Notes: generated by a model not told the origin, from the letters alone. DNA of 39,321 nt from Deltaproteobacteria bacterium (GCA_016713665.1 JADJOR010000003.1:1-39321), one strand, 5' to 3'. Positions 1 through 12,520 are shown, counted from the first letter of the stretch. Numbers and translations are program-made.

Positions 1-512
1 CGGACCCTCGTAGTTCGTCGGCTCGACCTGATAGCGCTTTCCGAGCAGCTCGGCGTTCGTCGCGAAGCCCGACACGACGACGGGCTGGGGAGTAGACGAC
101 GTCCGCGAGATACCCGCCGATCAGGAGACAGCGCTGGACGCCCATGTCGACGGCGAGCTTCGACGACGGCCTTCGCTGTAGCTGCGCCACCGCGTATGCG
201 GTCTCGACGGCCAGCTCCCGTGATGAGCTCCGAGACCCTCCGCGGGCACGCCGTAGCGGAACTCGTTGTTCAACTTGCGGATCGCCGATGAGCGCCCCAC
301 CTGATAACGAACCTCGGGACGGCGCACCGTGAAGCCGTAGTAGTCGTCGGGATCGATCTCGGCGAGCGGCACCGTCCGCACGATTGCCGTCGACGAAGCG
401 CACCGCGCTCTCGACGCGGACTCGCACGCGTCGTTCCAGTCCTCGAAACGCGAGGACGAGCGTCGGCTCGCCGAGGATCGGTCGCAATGCGCATGCGGAG
501 CGATCGGTTCAT
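1..512 (-). CDS. PAC2-family protein (C-terminus beyond window)
   Basis: Reading the minus strand from the ATG at 512 and joining frames gives a protein that begins MNRSLRMRIATDP and continues GEPTLVLAFRG, DWNDACESAS, RTVPLAEIDPDDYYGFTVRR, NNEFRYGVPAEG, CLLIGGYLADVVYS, PVVVSGFATNAELLG. The order 'hydrophobic strand - GWNDAG-like - xFTVRRP - GVPAEG' is typical of the bacterial PAC2 (proteasome-assembly-chaperone-like) family, whose function in bacteria is poorly defined. At least three frame changes interrupt it, at about 480, 420 and 250, which I read as sequence errors. The last part is missing because the window begins inside the gene. The next gene upstream on the same strand is a response regulator ending 65 bases away. 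The family call is good; a biological role cannot be stated. Confidence 0.72.
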
Positions 513-576
513 GTCGTCTACGTTGGCACGGTTCGACCCTGCGGCACAAGGGAAAATTCCGCCCGGGGGACCGGAG

Positions 577-1316
577 TCAGCGCTCGAATCGGTAGCCCTG
601 TCTGCGCACCGAGACGATGTGAGTCGGTCGCGAGGGGTCAATCTCGAGGTGGCGGGCGCAGGCGCACGATGAAGCTGTCGATCACCCGCGTCCGGGCATC
701 CGGGCGGAGTCCCCAGACCTGCTCCAGCAATCCCCCTCGTCACCGTCTCTCCTTCCCGATCCACGAGCGCGCGCAGGAGCTCGACCTCCCGCGTCGGGAG
801 CGTCACTGTCTCCTGCGGCGTCTCGATCGAGAAGTGATCGAAATGGATCACGGCGTCGCCCACGCAGCAACGTCGCGCTGCGGCTCGCTCGTCGTCTCGA
901 CCCGTCCCAGCGCCGGCGCCGCAGGAGTCCGCGCACGCGGGCGAGCAGCTCGTTCAGACGAAACGGCTTGGTCAGGGGTAATCATCGGCGCCTCTCTTCG
1001 AGCCCCTGCACGACGTCGGCCTCGTCAAACCTCGCCGTGAGGATCAGGATCGCCACGAAGTTGCCCGACGCGCGGGAGTCGCGCGCGACTCCGTAGCTAC
1101 CATATCTCGGGGAGCATGAGGTCGAGAATCACGAGGTCGAAGGGGCCTCGGGCGGCGTCGGCGACGTGGTCCACGGCGCTGCGCCCGTCGCCGACGACGA
1201 CCACGCCGTAGCCCTCCTGCCTGAGGTTGAAGCGGATCTTCCCGGCGGGATGGGCCTCGTCCTCGACGACGAGGATGGTGGGCTTCGTGCGGGCGCGTTT
1301 CGGCGGACGACATCAT
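577..1316 (-). CDS. OmpR/PhoB-family response regulator
   Basis: The N-terminal receiver domain is visible as KPTILVVEDEA (acidic pocket), RFNLRQEGYGVVVVGDGRSA, FDLVILDLMLPEI (phospho-acceptor Asp in VILDL), then AILILTARFDE and DDYLTKPFRLNELLARVRGL (conserved Thr and Lys). The C-terminal winged helix follows as FDHFSIETPQETVTLPTREV, ELLRALVDREGETVTR, RVIDSFIVRLR and HLEIDPSRPTHIVSVRRQGY, ending YRFER-stop. This is the full OmpR layout at about 240 residues, broken by about four frame changes (near 1100, 960, 730 and 640). The ATG at 1316 is preceded by GAGGAG seven bases upstream and lies 11 bases after the kinase stop, so the two are probably co-transcribed. The partner is the kinase immediately upstream. 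Confidence 0.85.
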
Positions 1317-1327
1317 CGTGGGGCTCC

Positions 1328-2254
1328 TCACGCCGGACGCAGGGTGACGACGAATCGACCCCGCGGCCGGTGCCCTCGGACAGCGCCATGATGCGACCCC
1401 GCCGTGCTTTCGCAGCAGGGTCCGACCACGAAGAGACTGAGACTGAGACCCGCGACCCGCCGCTGCATGCCGCGCCCCGCCCGATAGAAGCGCTGGAAGA
1501 TGCGGTCGAGCTCCGGGGCGGGATCCCGGATGCCCGCATCCGCGATGTCGACCTTTGATCCGCCCGTCAGCGCGCCGCCTCGAGGCCGACGCGGATCCGG
1601 ATCGGGTCGCCGGAATACTTGACCGCGTTCTCGAGCAGATTGCGGAAACACGATGCCGAGCTCGGCCTGGTCGCCGCGCACGCGCAGCCCTGCCGCCCCG
1701 GTGAGCCTGACCGCCCCGCGCTCGAGCTGATGCCGCGTGCAGAGCTCGTCGACGTGCTCGGCGAGCAGGGCGCAGCTCGACGCTCTTCTTCCGTTCTCGC
1801 GATCGCGATCCTTCCTTCTGCACGGGGCGGCCGCGAGGACCTGGGCGACGGTGTTCTCGGAGGCGATCGAGATCCTCGCCCATCCGCCTGAGGAATCCTC
1901 GCCGCGGGCCTTTCGCGTCGAGCTCGTGCCGAGCGAGGTCTGGAGGCCGAGGCGAAAGGAGGGGAGAGCGGCGTCCGCAGCTCGTGGGTCACCGCGTCGA
2001 GGAAGGCCCGCTGGGATTGATTGAGTCGCATCTCGATCACGATCCGCACGCTCAGCCAGACGAGCCCGCCGAATACTAGCAGTGAAGAAGAGCGTGCCGA
2101 GGGCGAAGAGGACGAGATCGATCGGGGTTCGGAGGCCGGCCACCCCCCGCGAATCGCGCCAGACGAGGATCTGCCAGCCGACCGGAGAGGGCCAGCACGA
2201 GAACCATATCGAGGCGATCCCGATCGCGAGCGGAAGTCCGACCGATCGACGCAT
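1328..2254 (-). CDS. sensor histidine kinase
   Basis: The predicted start, MRRSVGLPLAIGIASIW, follows a GGAGG-like site at the ATG at 2254. Two hydrophobic stretches (about residues 5-25, and a segment ending LLVFGGLVWLSVRIVIEMRL) flank a very short periplasmic part. The phospho-acceptor box AFLDAVTHELRTPLS lies at about residue 85. The ATPase domain shows a GIVFRNLLENAVKYS-type N box, VDIADAGIRDP (G1) and DRIFQRFYRAGRGM (F box) before a GTGLGLSLF-like G2 segment, and it ends GRFVVTLRPA-stop. At about 308 residues it is a small kinase without PAS or HAMP. Frame changes occur near 2090, 1960, 1640 and 1420. It is the cognate partner of the downstream OmpR regulator. The signal sensed is unknown; the divergently transcribed secreted-protein pair at 2458 is a candidate target. 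Confidence 0.82.
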   Translation of the reverse strand: MRRSVGLPLAIGIASIWFSCWPSPVGWQILVWRDSRGVAGLRTPIDLVLFALGTLFFTASIRRARLAERADRDRDATQSIPAGLPRRGDPRAADAALPSFRLGLQTSLGTSSTRKARGEDSSGGWARISIASENTVAQVLAAAPCRRKDRDRENGRRASSCALLAEHVDELCTRHQLERGAVRLTGAAGLRVRGDQAELGIVFPQSARERGQVFRRPDPDPRRPRGGALTGGSKVDIADAGIRDPAPELDRIFQRFYRAGRGMQRRVAGLSLSLFVVGPCCESTAGSHHGAVRGHRPRGRFVVTLRPA

Positions 2255-2457
2255 GGCCACCTCCACCAGACGCCGAGCCGCTCTTGCGTTGCGGGGGATC
2301 CGCCTCGAAGAAATGACGGCTCCGGGTAAAAAAGTCGCATTTCCGCGCGGCGAACGTTTGCGGCCGGGTCTCCCGCCACCGATGGAGCGGGAGCCGAGGT
2401 CTCGACGCTCGAGCCCCTGACGATGCCGAGACACCGCATAAAAAGAGGAACGACGAG
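2255..2457. promoter_or_regulatory. divergent intergenic region
   Basis: About 200 bases separate the kinase (leftward) from the small secreted protein (rightward), so both promoters must lie here. It is slightly less GC-rich than its flanks and contains an A-rich stretch (cataaaaagagg) just before the rightward ATG at 2458. I could not identify a convincing operator repeat for the adjacent response regulator. Confidence 0.35.
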
Positions 2458-2835
2458 ATGAGAAAACTGTCCCTGCGTTAGCCGCCGCCGCCGTGGTCGG
2501 CCTGGCTGGCACCGCGATGGCCGTGACCATCGCCCCGCTCACGACCGGAGGTCGCACCCCCGCCGGTTCCGGCAAGACGGCGATCGCCGCGAGCGCCACC
2601 GAGACCGTCTATACCCACGTCTCCACGAACACCGATGCCTGCGCGACGGTGATCAACAGCTTCCCGAACGGCGGCGGTCCGGATCACGCCTGTCGGTCCT
2701 ACCGCCAGCACCGTGACCTCGACCTCGTCGCCGGCACGGCGGGGCGCGCTCTGCCATGACGGCGTCGTCCGCATGGACCTGACCTGCCTCGCGGAAACGG
2801 CCTGCGCTACCCAGCGGCGCGTCGACGCGAACTGA
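2458..2835 (+). CDS. small secreted protein, paralogue 1
   Basis: MRKLSL followed, after a one-base frame change at about 2477, by AAAAVVGLAGTAMA gives a clear signal peptide. The mature part continues TIAPLTTGGRTPAGSGKTAI, TVYTHVSTNTDACATVINSF, then in a second frame VRITPVGPTASTVT, GVVRMDLTCLAETACATQRR and VDAN-stop. It is about 125 residues with three cysteines in the mature part. The next gene encodes a protein with the same ground plan (signal peptide, TGG, VxITPVGPT-like strand, V-x-LTCL...C ending), so the two are tandem paralogues. No known family is recognised. The position directly divergent from the two-component genes suggests possible control by them. A secreted or periplasmic location is well supported; function is unknown. 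Confidence 0.6.
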
Positions 2836-2910
2836 ACGATCCGCCGAGCCGGAAAACGTGATCCGGCGCGCCTCTTCGCAGGGCCGTGCCCAGAAAAGCG
2901 AACGAAGACC

Positions 2911-3270
2911 ATGTCGAGAACGAAACGAATCGCCCTGCTCGTGACGATCTTCTTCGGGGCCACGGCGCAGGTTGCCGTTCCCCTCCGCCGGACTCCTGAC
3001 CGGTGGCAATACCATCGGCGGTCCTGCTGCGGTCGGCCTCGCGGCGAATGCCGTGCAGATCGTCTTCACGGACGGCTCCGCAACTCCGACGCCTGTAATG
3101 ACGGTCTCGAACGTCGGACGCGGCGCGGTGCGCGTCGCCGTGACGGGCGACGGAAGGGACGGTCGACGCGCGGCGGGCCAGACCGCGGCGATCTGCCGGA
3201 ACTCGGTCTCCGAGGTCGAGCTGACGTGTCTCGTCTCGCCGTCGACCTGCAGCGCGCAAGTGGCGCGTGG
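2911..3270 (+). CDS. small secreted protein, paralogue 2
   Basis: The ATG at 2911 opens MSRTKRIALLVTIFFGATAQ, a signal peptide; a frame change near 2975 leads to FPSAGLLTGGNTIGGPAAVG, ANAVQIVFTDGSATPTPVMT, VSNVGRGAVRVAVTGDGRDG, TAAICRNSVSEVELTCLVSP and STCSAQ. Three cysteines and the V-E-LTCL...C pattern match the end of paralogue 1. No stop could be placed with certainty: the homologous end falls near 3265, where the reading frame is disturbed, so the end given is approximate. A strong GC hairpin at 3324-3349 follows and may mark the transcript end. It forms a pair with the previous gene, 75 bases apart on the same strand. The family is unknown. Confidence 0.5.
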
Positions 3271-3323
3271 ATCGCGACCAGCGAGTCCGCATGCTGGCGG
3301 CCCGGCCGCAAACCGCTTCCCTT

Positions 3324-3349
3324 GGCGGGCGGCGCCTTCGCCGCCCGCC
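3324..3349. terminator. GC-rich perfect hairpin, possible terminator
   Basis: A 10-base-pair perfect inverted repeat (left arm ggcgggcggc, six-base loop, right arm gccgcccgcc). It lies between the small secreted protein and the uridine-phosphorylase-like gene. There is no T-run after it, so it is a terminator only if this organism tolerates U-poor hairpins. Confidence 0.4.
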
Positions 3350-3420
3350 GAACGGCCCCGACCCGGCGCCGCGCGCGCGCCCTCTCGGGTCAGGCTCCCG
3401 GGAGGCTCGACAACAGTCCG

Positions 3421-4185
3421 ATGCCCAACCGATCACCGGCTGCCGCCCTGGTGACGTCGCCCTGAACGTGTTCGTCTGCGGCGATCCGCCCGCGTCGCCC
3501 GCATCAGCGCCGGCTGGATCGAGCGGCGGACGGTGTGCAGCGTCCGCGAGTTCACGATCGTGACCGGCCAGCTGGAGGGCGTTCCCTGACGGCCGCCTCC
3601 CATGGCATCGGCGCCCCCGGCACGCCGCCGTCCTGCTCGAGGAGCTGATCAAGCTCGGGGCCCGGAACGTGATCCGGATCGAAACTCCGGCGGCCTCGAT
3701 CCGACGCTCGAGCTCGGCGAGCTCGCGATCACGACGGGCTGCGTCCGCGACGACAGGACGAGCCGGACCTACGTGATCCCCGAATATCCGCCGTCGCCGA
3801 CTACCAGGTCGTGTCGGCCTGGTCGAGGCCGCCCGCGCGCGGGCGTCCGCGCCATACCGGCATCACCTGGTCCCTCGACGGCTTCTACGTCCGCAACGCC
3901 ATCGCCGGCCCGGGCGGCGCGATGAGCTCGATGTCGGTCGGCTACTGGCCGAGCCATCTCGAGACACGCATCCGCGACATGCAGCAGGCGCGGGTCATGA
4001 ACTGCGAGATGGAGGCGGGGCATCCTGCTGACGCTCGCCGGCCTCTTCGGCATCCGCGCCGGGGCGATCTGCGTCGTATCGGATCGAACGCCCTGGGCGG
4101 GCCCGCGGCCCTCGATCTCGACCGCAACATGAGCGACTGCATCGCGGTCGCGACCCGGGCGATGCTCTCGCTGGCTGAGAGCTAG
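3421..4185 (+). CDS. uridine/nucleoside phosphorylase family enzyme
   Basis: After joining frames the protein reads QPITGCRPGDVALNVFVCGD (family N-terminus with phosphate-binding GDP), VARISAGWIERRTVCSVREF, GIGAPGTAVLLEELIKLGAR (substrate-pocket loop), NSGGLDPTLELGELAITTGC, YPAVADYQVVSALVEAARA, RHTGITWSLDGFY, VMNCEMEAGILLTLAGLFGI (MEA ribose-binding motif) and GAICVVSDRTPW, ending at TAG 4183-4185. This is the layout of PNP/UDP-family phosphorylases, which split nucleosides with phosphate in the cytoplasm for pyrimidine or purine salvage. About 255 residues is normal length. The start is uncertain: the ATG at 3421 is one base out of frame with QPITG, and a GGAGG lies 15 bases before it. At least five frame changes are present. 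Substrate preference cannot be read with confidence. Confidence 0.8.
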
Positions 4186-4224
4186 CGTCTTCCCGAGCGC
4201 TGGCCGCATGCCGCGGCGTCCGCG

Positions 4225-4257
4225 AAGAGACCGCAAAGAGACCGCAAAGAGACCGGA
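4225..4257 (+). repeat. three tandem 11-base repeats before GFA gene
   Basis: The unit aagagaccgca occurs three times in a row, the last copy ending gga. The third copy runs into the GGAGG at 4255-4259 that serves the GTG at 4265, so the repeat number sets the leader length of the GFA-like gene rather than its protein. Confidence 0.6.
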
Positions 4258-4264
4258 GGATGCC

Positions 4265-4690
4265 GTGAGCCGAACCCGAACGAGTGATTGCATGTGTGGA
4301 GCCGTCGCCCTCGAGCTCGCGGGCGAGCCCGCATTCCAGGTCTACTGCCACTGTGAGTCGTGCCGCGGCTGGCTCGGCGCCCCGATCCACGCGGCGAGCC
4401 TCTGGCCGGCGACGAACGTCCGGATCACACGCGGCGCCGACCTGCTCGGGACCTGGAAGCGGACCGAGGCGAGCCACCGCAAGTTCTGCCAGCGCTGCGG
4501 GACGCCCGTCCTGATCGATCATCCAGCCCTCGGCATGGTCGACGTCCCGGCCGGACACATCCAGGGCCTCGCCTATCAACCGACGCTCCACGTCCACTAC
4601 GGCGAAGGTGATGGCGATGCGCGACGGGCTGCCCAAGTTCAGGACGTGCCGAAGGACTTCGGCGGGAGCGGCGTCGAGATCCCCGAGTAG
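4265..4690 (+). CDS. GFA/CENP-V domain zinc protein
   Basis: An intact 141-residue protein. The zinc ligands of the GFA (glutathione-dependent formaldehyde-activating-like, CENP-V) fold are present: CMCGAV near the N-terminus, CHCESCRGW, and FCQRCGTPVL, with the usual VDVPAGHI segment after them. Family members bind structural zinc; most have no proven substrate, and the glutathione-formaldehyde activity of the founding member should not be assumed. The GTG at 4265 is chosen because GGAGG lies five bases upstream; an upstream ATG at 4208 in the same frame would add a low-complexity Arg/Lys-rich leader encoded by the 11-base repeats. It is convergent with the large cytochrome gene, whose stop lies 11 bases away. 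Confidence 0.85.
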   Translation: MSRTRTSDCMCGAVALELAGEPAFQVYCHCESCRGWLGAPIHAASLWPATNVRITRGADLLGTWKRTEASHRKFCQRCGTPVLIDHPALGMVDVPAGHIQGLAYQPTLHVHYGEGDGDARRAAQVQDVPKDFGGSGVEIPE

Positions 4691-4701
4691 GGCCGGTCCG
4701 C

Positions 4702-8127
<3,426 letters not shown>

Positions 8128-8146
8128 CGCGCCATCGCGCCCGCGC

Positions 8147-8959
8147 TCATCGCGAAGCGGTCTCGGTCTCGCAGGCCTGATACGGCGAGCGGCGCGGAAC
8201 CAGCGGGCGTCGGGATAGCAGGCGAAGACGGCGGTGCCCCGCGGATCTGGTCGATCAGCTTCCGATGGATCGCCGGATCGACGGCCGGGCAGCCCCAGCT
8301 GCGGCCCACGCGCCCGAAATACTCGACGACCTCCTCGGTCACATAGTCCGCGCCGTGCATCACGATCGCCGCTCGCGGGCGCGATCGTTGACCCCGGGCT
8401 CGAGGCCGTCGAGGCGCAGGAATAGCCGTGGCGCCCGTGGTAGGTCTCGGCGGTCCGGAAGAGCCCGAGGCTCGACTGGCGCGAAGCCGATCTCGTTCGA
8501 GAAGCGCTTCGCCCGGACCTCGCCGCTCTCGCGTCCGTGGGCGACGAGCTCGTGGAAGCGGATCCGGCCGGCCACCGGGTCGAGCACCCAGAGCCTGCGC
8601 GCGGAGGACGGCCGGGAGTAGTCGATCAGGGTCAGCGTCGTGTCCTCGACGAGGCCGCGCGAGCGCGCGCAATCGAGCGCGGCGAGCGCACGCCGCAGGG
8701 GCACCTCCGGCACGCCGGCCGCAACGAGCCGCGCGACGCGCGAATCCGCGGCGGCGAGCTTCCCGGGCGGCGCGTCGGCCTGCGCCGTCGGGACGAACGC
8801 CGCGACGAGCAGAAGGCTCGTCATGCTGGCGGCGAAGATCACAGCGAGCGAAGAGGGCCGACAACGAGCGGCCTGCGGAAACGGGAGCGGCATCGGGAAG
8901 AGCGGGGTGCGCGGGAGCAACGACGCGAGCGGAAAACACGTTCGATCGACGAGTCCCAT
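8147..8959 (-). CDS. murein L,D-transpeptidase catalytic-domain protein
   Basis: The ATG at 8959 is preceded by GGGAGG. An N-terminal export signal contains MTSLLLVAAFVPTAQADA. The mature enzyme reads RRALAALDCARSRGLVED, TLTLIDYSRPSSARRLWVLD, GRIRFHELVAHGRESG, FSNEIGFAP, RLDGLEPGVNDRARER, IVMHGADYVTEEVVEYFGRV and SWGCPAVDPAIHRKLIDQIR. The HGADY histidine and the SxGCP cysteine are the catalytic signature of YkuD-related enzymes, in the subfamily usually named 'murein L,D-transpeptidase catalytic domain family'. It acts on peptidoglycan in the periplasm. After a likely frame change near 8178 it ends RYQACETETASR-stop. Its neighbour ThpR starts just upstream, and the cytochrome gene follows 20 bases downstream, so the three may be one transcript. 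Confidence 0.85.
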
Positions 8960-8979
8960 CCATCCACCTCCCGCCGGAT

Positions 8980-9581
8980 TCATACACGCTCCCGCTGCGT
9001 CCCGCCCGAGAGAAGCGCGCGAAAAATCGGTGTGTAGTGGGAGCCGTCCGGCCGCAGTCGGCTCTCCATCACGACCAACGCCTCGACCCGACACGCGACG
9101 CGTCGATCCGGCGCGCCGGCGAAGGCCGCGCGCGCATCGAGTCCCCTCTCGATCGGCAGCGCGCGAGCGTGACGTGACCGTTCCAGGGGCGGGACTCGAG
9201 CGCATGACCCGCGGCGCGCAGACGCGTGTGCAGATCCGCGACGAGGCGGCCGAGCGCGGATTCTCGAGCCGAAGCCGAGCCAGAGGACATGGGCTCCCTC
9301 GGGTCGGGAAACGCCCCCAGTCCGCCGGCCTCGGCATCGAGGGGGCGCATGCTCGCGAGCGACGGCGGCGACGAGCTCGCCGAGGGATGCGAGGCCTGGC
9401 GCCTCGAGCTCGCCGAGGAAGGCGAGCGTGACATGGAGATCGGGCGGGCGGATGAAGCGGAGGCCGGCGCGATCGCGCAGGACGGCGTGGAGATGGGCGA
9501 TCGCCTCCTCGGCCAGATCCCGGACGGCAAGGCCGAGCTCGAGGGCGACGAAGACCCGTGATCGTCCTGCGCCCGCGCCAT
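8980..9581 (-). CDS. thpR: RNA 2',3'-cyclic phosphodiesterase (LigT/ThpR family)
   Basis: A 2H-phosphoesterase of about 195 residues. The start region gives RVFVALELGLAVRDLAEEAI; the first catalytic motif is in PPDLHVTLAFLGELE (HxTL) and the second in RPWNGHVTLARCRSR (HxTL). Between them is AHVLWLGFGS, and the C-terminus has VEALVVMESRLRPDGSHYTP, the family's conserved ending. Members hydrolyse 2',3'-cyclic phosphates on RNA ends and can ligate tRNA halves in vitro. The best start is the ATG at 9581, one base out of frame with the conserved RVFVALEL, so a small frame error lies near 9565; others occur near 9330 and 9180. It is followed by the L,D-transpeptidase gene after 20 bases. Confidence 0.85.
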
Positions 9582-9772
9582 CGCACCGCGTCTCCCGTGC
9601 CGCTTCGCGGCGCCGCGGACGCCCGATTCGTGCCGTTCGCCGGCCCGCGTCGACTGCTCGGCGCCCGCGACGGGAAACGAACGGACCCCTGCGCCGAGGC
9701 GCGAAGCATGCTCTCCTCCCCTCGACCGGGAAAGCCCGGTCGGGCCGTTCTTCCCGCGCTACCGGAGCCACC

Positions 9773-10230
9773 ATGCCGCCGACCTTCCTCGAAGACGTGC
9801 ACGCCATCAAGCAGATCTACGTCCGCTACTGCGAGCTCGTCGACGCCAAGCAATTCGATCGCCTCGGCGATTGCTTCACCTCGGAGACCGCCCACGACTA
9901 CACGCGCCCTCCCGGGCATCACGCTCGAAGGCCTCGCTCCCCTGATCGCTTCGATGCACTGGAATCTCGGTGACGGATCCCACTGCGGCGCCACCCATCA
10001 CAACGTCGGCAACTTCCGGATCAGGTCGACGGCGACCGGGCCCACGCCAAGGTGAACTACTACGCGGTCCACCCCGCGGGGTCGGCCGTCGCGAGGGCGC
10101 CCTCTACTCGATGTGGGGCCTGTACGACGACGAGCTCGTCCGGACGTCGGCGGGCTGGCGGGTCGCCCGCCGCGTCTATTCGAGCGTTCTGACGGAGGGG
10201 CCGGTCGTCACGTCGCGGGACGGGGCCTAA
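9773..10230 (+). CDS. SnoaL-like / NTF2-fold protein
   Basis: Begins MPPTFLEDVHAIKQIYVRYC, then DAKQFDRLGDCFTSETAHDY, ITLEGLAPLIASMHWNLGDG, HCGATHHNVGNFRI, AHAKVNYYAVHP, EGALYSMWGLYDDELVRTSA, GWRVARRVYSSVLTEGPVVT. The pattern (N-terminal helix with a YxxxxDxxxxxxLxxCFTxD-like segment, HHxxGN strand, then G-x-Y-D-DELVRT-GWR) is that of SnoaL-like polyketide-cyclase/ketosteroid-isomerase fold proteins. About 150 residues is the usual size. Frame changes occur near 9910 and 10025 and around 10090. The substrate is unknown; neighbours give no clear pathway. It lies divergent from thpR, with about 190 bases between them. Confidence 0.72.
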
Positions 10231-10415
10231 GACTGCGTCGGCCGAATCGGCCTCGTCGCATCACTCGATGCCGCCGTGGCAATGAAAACGCGCCGTTCCA
10301 CGTGCGATGCGACCCCGGCGGCCCGCCCTGCGAACCTGCCCCAGATGCCCCCCCCGACGTGAAATCCCCTGCAAATCCAGGGTGATGAGTGATCCATTTC
10401 TGTTAGGATCGACGT

Positions 10416-10964
10416 GTGACCCAACCGGCCAAGGAAGACTGGGCAGCCGTCGTCGAGGACGTGATCCGCGGCGATCGAGTCGCCTTTCTCAAGCTCTCGA
10501 GGCTGATCACGGGATTTCTCGCGAACCAGCGTGCCTTCGACATGCGCAACGACTGGGATGACGTCGTCCAGGACGTCGTCCTCGCGACGATCGAGGCAAA
10601 GCGAAAACAGACGCTTCGGGAGCCGCAGGCGGTCTACGGCTACGTCCGTTCGACGACCCACTTCAAGTTCGTCGACCGGATCCGTGACCGGAAGCGCACC
10701 AGCGTCGATTCCGAGCAGGTCGACTCGGCAGAACGGGCGGCGGCTCTCGTCTCGACGAACGAGGTCGATCTGCATGCGGATGTCTTGGAGGCCGTCGACC
10801 GGCTCCCCGAGAATCAACGCATCGCGGTCGTCCGGGTCTACGCCGAGGGAATGACCTACGACGAGGCGGCCGAGCAAACCGGGATTCCGCTCGGCTCGCT
10901 CAAGCGGTATCTGCGACAGGGACTCGCCGCGATCCATGAGTCGCTCAATGCAGGGTCGACCTGA
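10416..10964 (+). CDS. ECF-type RNA polymerase sigma factor
   Basis: An intact 182-residue protein. Region 2 covers about residues 10-85: VIRGDRVAFLKLSRLITGFL, then NDWDDVVQDVVLATIEAKRK and VYGYVRSTTHFKFVDRIRDR (core binding and -10 recognition). Region 4 covers about residues 125-180: ADVLEAVDRLPENQRIAVVR, VYAEGMTYDEAAEQTGIPLG, SLKRYLRQGLAAIHESL (helix-turn-helix for the -35). Regions 1 and 3 are absent, as in extracytoplasmic-function sigma factors. The GTG at 10416 has AGGA seven bases upstream. The next gene, 33 bases downstream, encodes a membrane protein with two HxxxCxxC motifs, the expected organisation of a sigma/anti-sigma pair. Likely targets are the exported-protease genes nearby; this is inferred. 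Confidence 0.88.
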   Translation: MTQPAKEDWAAVVEDVIRGDRVAFLKLSRLITGFLANQRAFDMRNDWDDVVQDVVLATIEAKRKQTLREPQAVYGYVRSTTHFKFVDRIRDRKRTSVDSEQVDSAERAAALVSTNEVDLHADVLEAVDRLPENQRIAVVRVYAEGMTYDEAAEQTGIPLGSLKRYLRQGLAAIHESLNAGST

Positions 10965-10997
10965 TATGCGCGTATTCGACCCCGGGGAGCGCCAGCC

Positions 10998-12435
10998 TTG
11001 ACTTGCCGACATGGGAGCGAGATCGACTGGACGGAATACCTGACAGACCAGCGGAGCGATCGATGGGCGCAATTTCGATCTCATCTAGCGGGCTGCGACG
11101 ACTGTTCTCGGATGAACGCGCGCTGGAACGACATCGAGCGAGTCATTCGCATGGGGCCCCTACCCGTGGCGGCTGACCACCCGACCGCAGAGACCCTTGC
11201 CCGCTTCGTCGACGCCCCCGCGAGCCTACCGGGCGCCGAGCTCGCGAGCATCGAGCATCATCTCGAATCCTGCCCCGCGTGCCGTACGGACCTCGCGGCG
11301 TTGCGTCGCTTCGACTTCTCGGCCGGAGCACGCCTCGCGGAGGAAGCGACCCGAACGGCTGCGGCCGAAGCGAAAGATCACGACAAAGAGAACCGAGGGC
11401 GGAGGTACCCCCTCAAGAGCTCGGTCATCGAGCTCTTTGCGGGGCGGGGTTGGGCTCTACCGCTAGCCGCTGCCGCCGCGCTGGTCTTCGCCTTCTATTT
11501 TTCGATGACCCGATCCGGCCCCACCGGAGAGATCGCCCGCAATCGGGGCGAATCCGCCAAGCCGCCGATCGCTTCCGTCGGCGATCAGGCACCGGTGATT
11601 CCGGGACGGCTCCCGCGCCTGAGCCCACGCTCGATTCCCCAAACAGGGCGGGGCGGCCGAAGATTCGATCGAATTCGCCGAGGCAAAGCCACCCGCGAGC
11701 GCCCCCCCGCTCGTCGAGCCCTCCACGCCCCCCGATTCGTCGTCCGAAGCATCGCCCGATTCGTCGAGCGCCCCCGAGAAGAGCGCCCCCGCGACAAACA
11801 TCGCTGAGCGTCGAGTTCCCGAAGCACCGGAGACCGATCTGGAAGCCGATTCCCCGATCGATCCCCAGCAGGTCCCGGCCGAAGCACCGCGCGAAGAGAT
11901 TCTGATTGCCGCGATCGACGCCCTCGGCGATCCGCGCTATGCGATCCCGAGCGCAGCCGACGGGCTTCCTTTCGCCGTGCCGGACCGAAACGTCGTCCTG
12001 CGATCGGATGCGGCGAGCGATATCCAGATCAAAGCGCTCGCCCCACGCCATGCCGGGCGAACGGTTTCTCCAGCGCCCAGCCTGTGGTGGTATCTATCCG
12101 AAGCCACCGACAGACCGATCCGATTTCAGCTCGTCGATCAGCGGTCGATCGATCCTGTGGCCGAACGGGTGCTCGCTGGTCCGACTGCTGCCGGATTCCA
12201 TTCGATCGACCTCGCCCAGCTCGGCGCCGGGCTCGAGCCGGGTCAGCTTTACGAATGGTCGATCATGATCGAGGTTGATCCCGAGCGTCCCGTCAGCAAT
12301 CCGCGCTCGTATGGCGCGATCGTTCGGCTCGAGAAGGATCCGGTTCCGGCGAGCGTCCCGGAAGCAGAGCGTGCCCACGCCCAGGCCCGCGCCGGGATCT
12401 GGTACGACGCGTTCGAGATCCCGACGCGAAGGTGA
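10998..12435 (+). CDS. membrane anti-sigma-like zinc-finger protein fused to DUF928
   Basis: About 478 residues when two small frame changes (near 11605 and 11650) are bridged. The cytoplasmic N-terminus has two zinc-binding motifs, HLAGCDDC at about residue 30 and HHLESCPAC at about residue 90, as in zf-HC2/ZAS anti-sigma factors. One transmembrane helix follows at about residues 153-172 (ALPLAAAAALVFAFYFSM), then a Pro/Ser/Glu-rich linker, then a C-terminal domain with FAVPDRNVVLRSDA, PAPSLWWYLSEATDRPIRFQ, LVDQRSIDPVAERVLAGP, QLYEWSIMIEVDPERPVSNP and AGIWYDAF. The LWWYL...Y-W-x-I...D-x-x-RP-N pattern matches DUF928, known mainly from cyanobacteria. The topology would put DUF928 in the periplasm as a sensor and the zinc motifs on the sigma factor. 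The start is a TTG after a GGGGAG. Confidence 0.75.
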
Positions 12436-12520
12436 CCCTCACTCCAGATCCCCGGGCACAAAACCGATGCGCGCCCCCCGTTCACGACGGTCCGTCGGAC
12501 TGATCGCGCGGAGGTCGGCC

